Source: an uncultured Campylobacter sp. (GTDB lineage: Bacteria > Campylobacterota > Campylobacteria > Campylobacterales > Campylobacteraceae). From it: 10,749 nucleotides of DNA. A program made the position numbers and the translations under genes. The stretch covers positions 1-10,749 of the forward strand of contig NZ_CALHIK010000159.1 in the NCBI RefSeq assembly GCF_938030785.1. The letters run 5' to 3'. The notes beneath the pieces are model-generated. The model made no database searches. It saw only the letters and a program-made list of their open reading frames with translations, and had not been told where the DNA came from. Below are positions 6,108 to 10,749 of this stretch, piece by piece (within the stretch, counting starts at the first letter, position 1; the number at the start of each line of letters is the position of its first letter).

Positions 6108-6113
6108 TATAAT
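6108..6113 (+). promoter_or_regulatory. -10 box of the TonB-dependent receptor gene
   Basis: A perfect TATAAT lies 38 bases before the ATG, in an AT-rich setting. AAAGGG at 6135-6140 provides the ribosome site for ATG 6146. Confidence 0.55.
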
Positions 6114-6145
6114 AATGTATTTCAATTTTATTTTAAAGGGCGGGT

Positions 6146-8236
6146 ATGAAAAAGCGAATTTTATTGGTGCCGCTTGCGATAGGCGCAATAGGCGGAGCGA
6201 ATGCGGCCGAAAACAACGCCACAAAGTCGCAGGATCTGGGTCAAATCGTCGTGCAAGCGACGGTGAGCGCGGTCGATAACCTAAAATACGCAGGCTCGGC
6301 CGGAATTTTAACCCCCAAAGATATGAAAGCCAAAACCAACGTGATCGATTCGATCATGCAGATACCGGGCGTTGACGGCGGTATGGATATGGGGCGACAG
6401 ATCGGCAGGCAGTTTCAGATACGAGGATTCGGATATCAAAGCGACGAGCGCGTCATTATCAAGCAAGACGGCGTGCGCAGAAGCCTAGGAATTTACTCAA
6501 ATATGATCTCATCTTTTCGCACCGATAGCGACATCTTAAAGCGTGTCGAGGTCATAAAGGGCGCCTCGTCCGTGCTTCACGGCTCGGGCGCGATCGGCGG
6601 TATCGTAAATATGCAAACCAAAAGCGCGAGCGATTATCTAAGCGAGGGCAAAAGCGTAGGCTTGATGCTAGGGCAGAGGCTCGAATCAAACAATATGCAT
6701 AGCACGCGCGGCGCGGTTTACGGCAAGGGCGAGGAAATTCCGATCGACGTTTTACTCTACGGCAAGCGCGCAAGCTACGGCAACGTTAAGTTCGCAGACG
6801 GCGGCACGCACTATGTCGAGGGGTATGACAAGAGCTTTAATAACGAGCACATCGATACGGGATTTTTCAAAATCGGCGCGAACTTGGACGATCACCGCAT
6901 AAGTTTTAGTGCCTTTGATTACGACGAAAATTTACACACGATGTGGCAAACGCTATGGCAAAACGACTCAGATCTCTTCGTAAGCGGAAATTTAAGCCAA
7001 AGAGATTATGTTTTTGATTGGAATTTCACGCCGCAAAGCCCGCTAGTGGATATGTCTTTTAAGGCCTACAAAAGCAGAGCCGAGTATAAACGCGGCTATA
7101 TCGACGGCGCAGATACCGGCAGCTACGCAAACAAAGACGATCGTAAGGGACTAGAGATCAAAAATATCTCGGAATTTGATACGGGCTTTTTAAATCATAG
7201 CTTCGCTTTCGGCGGCGATTACGAAAACAGGCAGGAGGATGCGATCTTTATCCAAAATGGAGCGCTAAGAGATTTCGCCTCATTTCCGAACGAATATAAT
7301 AGCTACGGACTTTTTGCGCAAGATCTGATCCGCTTGCACGATGATTTAGAGCTTACCTTAGGCGGTAGATACGATAGATTCGATCGCGACATCAAAGGCA
7401 GATCGGCTAAATTTAAAGATTCCAGATTTTCTCCGCGCGCGGCGATTGCCTATACGCTCTTTGATAAATTTACTCTTTTAGCGGGATACAGCGAGAGTTT
7501 CCGCGCGCCTACGCCGCACGAGACATCGCAAGCAGGGCCTATCAACCGAATGTATTATTACATCCCAAATCCCGATCTAAAGCCCGAGACCGTCAAAGAG
7601 TACGAGGTCGGATTTAGCTTTAAACAGGATGAAATTTTTACGGACGATCACTTCGATATGAAATTTATCTATTTTAACGGCAATATCAAAGATATGATTG
7701 ACGTTAAGCCGCTACCGCATCTGGGCGTGCCGCCGGGCGGCTTTTCGCAACAATACGGGCAGTATCAAAATATCGATCAAGCCAAAAGGCATGGTTTTGA
7801 GCTAAGCTCAAACTACCAAACGCAGGACTTTGATTTCGGCGCGAGCTTCGAGCGACTTAGAATTTACAATAAAAAGACGCACGAAAACATCAATAACCAC
7901 GCCAAAAAACTAAGCGCGAACATAGATTATTCGCCGCTGCAAGATTTGAGTCTAGGATTTCAGGTGAGCCACTATTTCAAACCTCACTCCAAACCCGCTT
8001 CATATTTTGCACGCGGGAGGGAGTATTTTTATGTAGATAAGTCCTTTACGATCGCTAATTTTAGAGGAAGTTACAAGATCAAAAACGGCATTATTCCAGC
8101 CCTTGACGGCGCGGACGTAAGCTTTGGCGTAAATAATATTTTCGATCGACACTACATCAACGCAAACCGCACGCGCGAGACTGTGGTGGTGGGTGCTGGA
8201 CGAAATTTCTACGTCGATTTGGAAGTAAGATTTTAG
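6146..8236 (+). CDS. TonB-dependent outer-membrane receptor, heme/hemoglobin-like
   Basis: Outer-membrane gated porin that imports an iron compound using TonB-ExbB-ExbD energy. The 696 residues show a signal peptide (cut after ANA, residue 20), a TonB box GQIVVQAT (32-39), a plug domain (about 45-160) with QIRGFG (91-96) and VEVIKGASSVLHGSGA (134-149), then a 22-strand-type barrel ending in Phe696, the usual assembly signal. FRAP (452-455) and NPDL (475-478), with His458 between them, match the FRAP/NPNL region of heme receptors such as HemR and HmuR, so heme or hemoglobin is the best guess; ferric siderophores remain possible. Length is typical. A terminator follows, and no tonB, exbB or heme-transport genes are in the window, so it appears to be a single-gene unit with a possible Fur site. 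Confidence 0.9.
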   Translation: MKKRILLVPLAIGAIGGANAAENNATKSQDLGQIVVQATVSAVDNLKYAGSAGILTPKDMKAKTNVIDSIMQIPGVDGGMDMGRQIGRQFQIRGFGYQSDERVIIKQDGVRRSLGIYSNMISSFRTDSDILKRVEVIKGASSVLHGSGAIGGIVNMQTKSASDYLSEGKSVGLMLGQRLESNNMHSTRGAVYGKGEEIPIDVLLYGKRASYGNVKFADGGTHYVEGYDKSFNNEHIDTGFFKIGANLDDHRISFSAFDYDENLHTMWQTLWQNDSDLFVSGNLSQRDYVFDWNFTPQSPLVDMSFKAYKSRAEYKRGYIDGADTGSYANKDDRKGLEIKNISEFDTGFLNHSFAFGGDYENRQEDAIFIQNGALRDFASFPNEYNSYGLFAQDLIRLHDDLELTLGGRYDRFDRDIKGRSAKFKDSRFSPRAAIAYTLFDKFTLLAGYSESFRAPTPHETSQAGPINRMYYYIPNPDLKPETVKEYEVGFSFKQDEIFTDDHFDMKFIYFNGNIKDMIDVKPLPHLGVPPGGFSQQYGQYQNIDQAKRHGFELSSNYQTQDFDFGASFERLRIYNKKTHENINNHAKKLSANIDYSPLQDLSLGFQVSHYFKPHSKPASYFARGREYFYVDKSFTIANFRGSYKIKNGIIPALDGADVSFGVNNIFDRHYINANRTRETVVVGAGRNFYVDLEVRF

Positions 8237-8249
8237 AGTAAGCTTATAT

Positions 8250-8306
8250 GGGCGAAGCGCGGGTTAAATTTTAAAACTTACCCGAGCTTTCGCCCCTCTT
8301 TCTTTT
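8250..8306 (+). terminator. Intrinsic terminator after the TonB receptor gene
   Basis: GGGCGAAGCGCGGGTTAA pairs with TTACCCGAGCTTTCGCCC, with one bulge and one mismatch, around a short AT loop. The pyrimidine run CTCTTTCTTTT follows at 8296-8306. It lies 14 bases after the stop codon. Confidence 0.75.
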
Positions 8307-8648
8307 CAAATTTAAACCTCATCTTAAATTTTAACCTCATCGCAACCTTTCGGTGACTAAATTTTACGGCGTGTAAGATGTCGGACCAAGAGCGGCGGCG
8401 CAGATCGATGAGCAAGGATAGGCGGCGTGCGGGCGGCTACTTTTTGCGAAATAAATTTGAGCGCTCGCCGTTTAGAAAAACATGGGCAAAACGTGCGCAC
8501 CGATCCGTTTTTAGCAAAATTTTAACCGCCCGAGCTACCCGCCCCCTCGCCCGGCCCTACTCGCTCGCCCACTCCCGATTAAGCGAAACGAAAAGCGCAA
8601 AGTTATATCATTGCTTAAAATTCTGCAATTTTTTCGAAAGGATGAGAT
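8307..8648. other. Intergenic region before the asparaginase-like gene
   Basis: No convincing gene. It starts with a 16-bp direct repeat, passes through Arg-rich, GC-rich sequence open in one plus-strand frame from 8378 but unlike any protein, and ends with a TAAAAT box (8616-8621) and AAAGGA (8637-8642) that serve the gene starting at 8649. Confidence 0.5.
8308..8341 (+). repeat. Direct repeat, 16-bp unit at 18-bp period
   Basis: AAATTTAAACCTCATC (8308-8323) and AAATTTTAACCTCATC (8326-8341) differ at one base. The 18-base period is the same as that of the unrelated pair at 3630 and 3648. Confidence 0.7.
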
Positions 8649-9230
8649 ATGAAGCACTTTTCACTCTCAAAGGCCGTTTTTATGGCGGCGAGTTTGGCCC
8701 TGCTCGGGCTAACGGCTGCGAATGCGCAGGAGAAATTTTCTCCGGTTATCGTCATTCACGGCGGCACCAGCGGGCTTGATCTAACCAAAGAGGAATTTAA
8801 AATCCGCGAGGAGCCGATGAAAAAGGCGCTTTTGGCGGGTCAAGCCGTACTTGAAAAAGGCGGCAGCGCGATGGATGCCGTTACGGCGGCGATAATGGTG
8901 CTTGAGGACGATCCGAATTTTAACGCGGGCAAGGGCGCGGTATTTACCGCCGACGGATTTAACGAGCTAGACGCCTCGATCATGGACGGCTCGACCAAAA
9001 AAGCAGGCGCAGTTGCAATGGATAAAAACAGCAACCTAGCCGCAGCGACCAGCACCGGCGGCACGACCAACAAAATGACCGACCGCATCGGCTCGTATCA
9101 AAGAGACAGCGACAAGGAGCTAGACCTCGCCATCTCGAAAAAAGAATTTATAGATAACTTCCTCAAGCAAGGCGCCGAAGAGGGATTTAGCTTCGAGCAG
9201 ACGCAAGAGCTGCTGGGCGGGATAAATTAG
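8649..9230 (+). CDS. Truncated isoaspartyl peptidase/asparaginase-like protein without its nucleophile
   Basis: Relative of the plant-type L-asparaginase/isoaspartyl peptidase family of N-terminal-nucleophile hydrolases, which are about 310-340 residues and cut themselves before a Thr in the motif GTVGAVALD. Here a signal peptide (cut after ANA, residue 26) is followed by VIVIHGG (33-39), NAGKGAVFT (92-100) and ELDASIMDGSTKKAGAVA (106-123), all as in the family. The sequence then jumps directly to MDKNSNLAAATSTGGTTNK (124-142), which normally follows the nucleophile. About 80 residues are missing and the catalytic Thr position is Lys. After residue 148 the C-terminal part (GDSPIIGAG and onward) is also missing, replaced by about 45 residues I do not recognise. 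The frame and signal peptide are intact, so a secreted inactive product is possible, but a pseudogene remnant is more likely. Start ATG has AAAGGA seven bases upstream. Confidence 0.8.
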   Translation: MKHFSLSKAVFMAASLALLGLTAANAQEKFSPVIVIHGGTSGLDLTKEEFKIREEPMKKALLAGQAVLEKGGSAMDAVTAAIMVLEDDPNFNAGKGAVFTADGFNELDASIMDGSTKKAGAVAMDKNSNLAAATSTGGTTNKMTDRIGSYQRDSDKELDLAISKKEFIDNFLKQGAEEGFSFEQTQELLGGIN

Positions 9231-9255
9231 CCTCAAATTTACAAAAAGGGCAAAA

Positions 9256-10371
9256 ATGAAAAAAATTTTAGCGGTACTTCTCTTAGGCTTGCTCGGTCTT
9301 GAAGCTAAGATAATCGGGCAGGGTGAGCTAGCGGACTACGGGCTGGTTTTTGCGGACGGCAATGCCGCGGATAAAGACGGCAACATAAAAGCCGTAGGTA
9401 AAAATTTTATGGTCACGGGAACCTTTTCTGACGGTCTTTGCGTGGTTTTTATAGGCGAACAGACCTTTTTTATGGACGAAAACGGCAGACTTGCCTTACG
9501 TTTGGCGCCCGGTACGGACTTTAAAACTAGCTTTACCGAGGGGCTAGCGGGCATCGCCAAAAACGGTAAATTCGGCCTCATAGATAAAACAGGTAAGGTC
9601 GTAGTAGAACCCAAATTTGACGATATGGGTATAGCCTTCAGAGATGGCGCGATAGTCGTGGGTGAGATGAAATACGGCAGGATGAAATACGGTTACGTGG
9701 ATAAAAACGGCAAAACAATCATTCCTCCGCGCTACGACGAGGCAAGGTCGTTTTCCGATGGACTAGCCTCGGTGCGCATCGGCGATAAATGGAGCGTGAT
9801 AGACAAAAGCGGCGCTACCGTTTCAAAGCTAAATTTCAACTACCCATTAAAGTTTACAGAAGGCTTAGCATCCGTAAAATTTAACGGACTTTACGGCTTT
9901 GTGGACAAGGACGCAAACGTCGTTATAGAGCCTAAATTTGAATTAGCGTCGCTCTTTAGCGAAGGGCTAGCGGCCGTAAAATCGGGCGGCAAATGGGGCT
10001 TCATAGACAAAAGCGGAAATTTCGCGATAGAGCCACGTTTTGACGAAGTAAATAAATTTAAAGAAAAACGTGCCGTGGTAAGGGTCGGCGAGCTGTGGGG
10101 TATCATAGATAAAAGCGGTAAATTTATCCTTGAGCTACAAAAATTCGACTATATATTTGACGAGTTTTACGGCGGAATGTTAAATTTCAGGGTAAATAGA
10201 AAAAGCGGTTGCCTAGACATAGACGGCAAGGTCGCCATAGAACCGATATTTGACGACATATCTGTTTTTGAGGGCGACGTGACGGCCGCCAAAATAGACT
10301 ACAAAAACGTGTTTATCGACAAAAAGGGTCGAATTTTGCCTATTTCTTACTACTTTGAGATAGAAGATTGA
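9256..10371 (+). CDS. Secreted WG-repeat protein
   Basis: A 371-residue protein with an N-terminal signal sequence (MKKILAVLLLGLLGLEA) and about eight WG repeats, each a short beta unit of the form (W/Y/F)G(F/L/V)IDKSGK followed by I-P-FD and FS-GLA-V. Cores lie at residues 106, 145, 179, 213, 247, 281, 318 and 351, about 34 apart; the last two and the one at 179 are degenerate (WSVID, SGCLD, NVFID). WG repeats have no catalytic role that I know of and their ligands are mostly unknown. The likely location is the periplasm or cell surface. It starts 25 bases after the asparaginase-like gene with AAAAGGG before its ATG, so the two are probably co-transcribed. Confidence 0.9.
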   Translation: MKKILAVLLLGLLGLEAKIIGQGELADYGLVFADGNAADKDGNIKAVGKNFMVTGTFSDGLCVVFIGEQTFFMDENGRLALRLAPGTDFKTSFTEGLAGIAKNGKFGLIDKTGKVVVEPKFDDMGIAFRDGAIVVGEMKYGRMKYGYVDKNGKTIIPPRYDEARSFSDGLASVRIGDKWSVIDKSGATVSKLNFNYPLKFTEGLASVKFNGLYGFVDKDANVVIEPKFELASLFSEGLAAVKSGGKWGFIDKSGNFAIEPRFDEVNKFKEKRAVVRVGELWGIIDKSGKFILELQKFDYIFDEFYGGMLNFRVNRKSGCLDIDGKVAIEPIFDDISVFEGDVTAAKIDYKNVFIDKKGRILPISYYFEIED

Positions 10372-10392
10372 GGTAAATTTGCGACGGTTTTG

Positions 10393-10413
10393 GCAAACGC
10401 TTTGCTTTTTTTT
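10393..10413 (+). terminator. Small intrinsic terminator after the WG-repeat gene
   Basis: GCAAA-CGC-TTTGC forms a 5-bp stem immediately followed by eight T residues, 22 bases after the stop codon. The stem is short, but the T-tract is strong. Confidence 0.5.
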
Positions 10414-10450
10414 AAACTAACGAGCTACATTCAGTCGCTAAATTTCTCGC

Positions 10451-10467
10451 CTTTATGTCACATAAAG
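10451..10467. repeat. Perfect 7-3-7 inverted repeat
   Basis: CTTTATG-TCA-CATAAAG is a perfect dyad in the gap between the WG-repeat gene and the P-loop gene. It lies about 180 bases before the next likely -10, so an operator role is doubtful. Confidence 0.35.
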
Positions 10468-10664
10468 CCCAATAGACCTATTTTGCCAAAAAAATAACGT
10501 AAATTTAATTTTTGCAATATGAGTTAAATTCAACGCAGGCAATAAAACTTCGGTTGTCTTAATTTACTTTCATTCGTATTTAACTTTTGCCTAAAATTTT
10601 GCACACGATAGAAAAATATACGAATTTCAGGTAGAATATCGCCACATAAAATTAAGGCGGTAAA

Positions 10665-10749
10665 ATGAGAAAATTTATAGTGGTTCGCGGACATGCGGGC
10701 TCTGGTAAAACGACTTTCGCAAAAGAGAAAATTAAAGAATTTCAAAACG
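10665..10749 (+). CDS. P-loop ATPase or kinase, N-terminal fragment cut by the window edge
   Basis: Only 28 residues are visible. They begin MRKFIVVRGHAGSGKTT, a beta-strand running straight into a Walker A motif, GHAGSGKT (residues 9-16), which binds ATP or GTP phosphates. A Walker A this close to the N terminus is typical of small AAA-type or nucleotide/polynucleotide kinase-like P-loop proteins, including zeta-toxin-type kinases, but too little is present to choose. AAGG seven bases upstream supports the start. Confidence 0.8.
   Translation, partial: MRKFIVVRGHAGSGKTTFAKEKIKEFQN

Larger units (their letters stand above)
10372..10664. other. Intergenic region before the P-loop gene
   Basis: AT-rich, without a gene I can support. 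It holds a candidate terminator (10393-10413), a 7-3-7 inverted repeat (10451-10467) and, near its end, TAGAAT (10632-10637) and AAGG (10654-10657), which suit the next gene. Confidence 0.5.

Noticed and set aside
8378..8779. Arg-rich 133-codon plus-strand frame overlapping the asparaginase-like gene.
   Set aside because: Its second half is an out-of-frame reading of the asparaginase start, and the first half is basic, GC-rich and unlike a protein; the ribosome site at 8637 belongs to the ATG at 8649.
9093..9230. Resemblance of the asparaginase tail (AEEGFSFEQTQELLGG) to Nif11-type leader peptides ending in GG.
   Set aside because: Only about 15 residues of loose similarity, no core peptide after the GG, and no maturation or export genes nearby.
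10665..10749. Assigning the P-loop fragment to a zeta-toxin or polynucleotide kinase system.
   Set aside because: Only 28 residues are visible and Walker A alone does not identify the family.

Overview
The window looks like chromosome from a Campylobacter-type epsilonproteobacterium (Campylobacterota), probably one of the higher-GC species. The basis is the very frequent AAATTT/AAATTTTAAA words in gene-free DNA, TATAAT-type -10 boxes without clear -35 boxes, AAGGAG-like ribosome sites, a G-homopolymer at the start of a lipoprotein gene, and the protein types present. Species assignment is inference; C. gracilis, C. showae or C. rectus-like genomes would fit.

Layout. 1-240: gene-free leader with clustered GCGGAATT/AATTCCGC words and a GNRA-loop hairpin. 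241-635 (+): EexN-family (entry-exclusion) lipoprotein with a duplicated domain, thrown out of frame by an 8-G tract in its signal peptide. 636-1378: AAATTT-rich DNA with a strong hairpin and a possible dead reading frame. 1379-2422 (-): glutamate racemase MurI, with about 75 extra low-complexity residues near its C terminus. 2423-3928: 1.5 kb without an intact gene, containing a decayed copy of the 3' end of the yedE gene found 1.8 kb further on. 3929-4460 (-): broken YbaK/EbsC-type aminoacyl-tRNA deacylase gene. 4605-5666 (-): YedE-type putative selenium/sulfur transporter. 5667-6145: divergent regulatory region with a palindromic candidate operator over the -35 region of the next gene. 6146-8236 (+): TonB-dependent outer-membrane receptor with FRAP/NPDL motifs, probably for heme or a related iron source, followed by an intrinsic terminator. 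8649-9230 (+): shortened periplasmic asparaginase-like protein that has lost its catalytic threonine. 9256-10371 (+): secreted WG-repeat protein, 25 bases downstream. 10665-10749 (+): start of a P-loop ATPase/kinase, cut by the window edge.

The genes do not form one pathway. MurI is core peptidoglycan metabolism; YedE and the TonB receptor are nutrient uptake transcribed divergently from a shared intergenic region; the asparaginase remnant and WG protein probably share a transcript. The strongest theme is decay and plasticity: a G-tract frameshift, a tRNA-deacylase pseudogene with two lesions, a transporter relic, an enzyme deleted between matching GAVA motifs, and low-complexity AAATTT-type sequence both between genes and apparently inside murI. 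I found no CRISPR array, tRNA, rRNA, transposase or clearly new multigene system.
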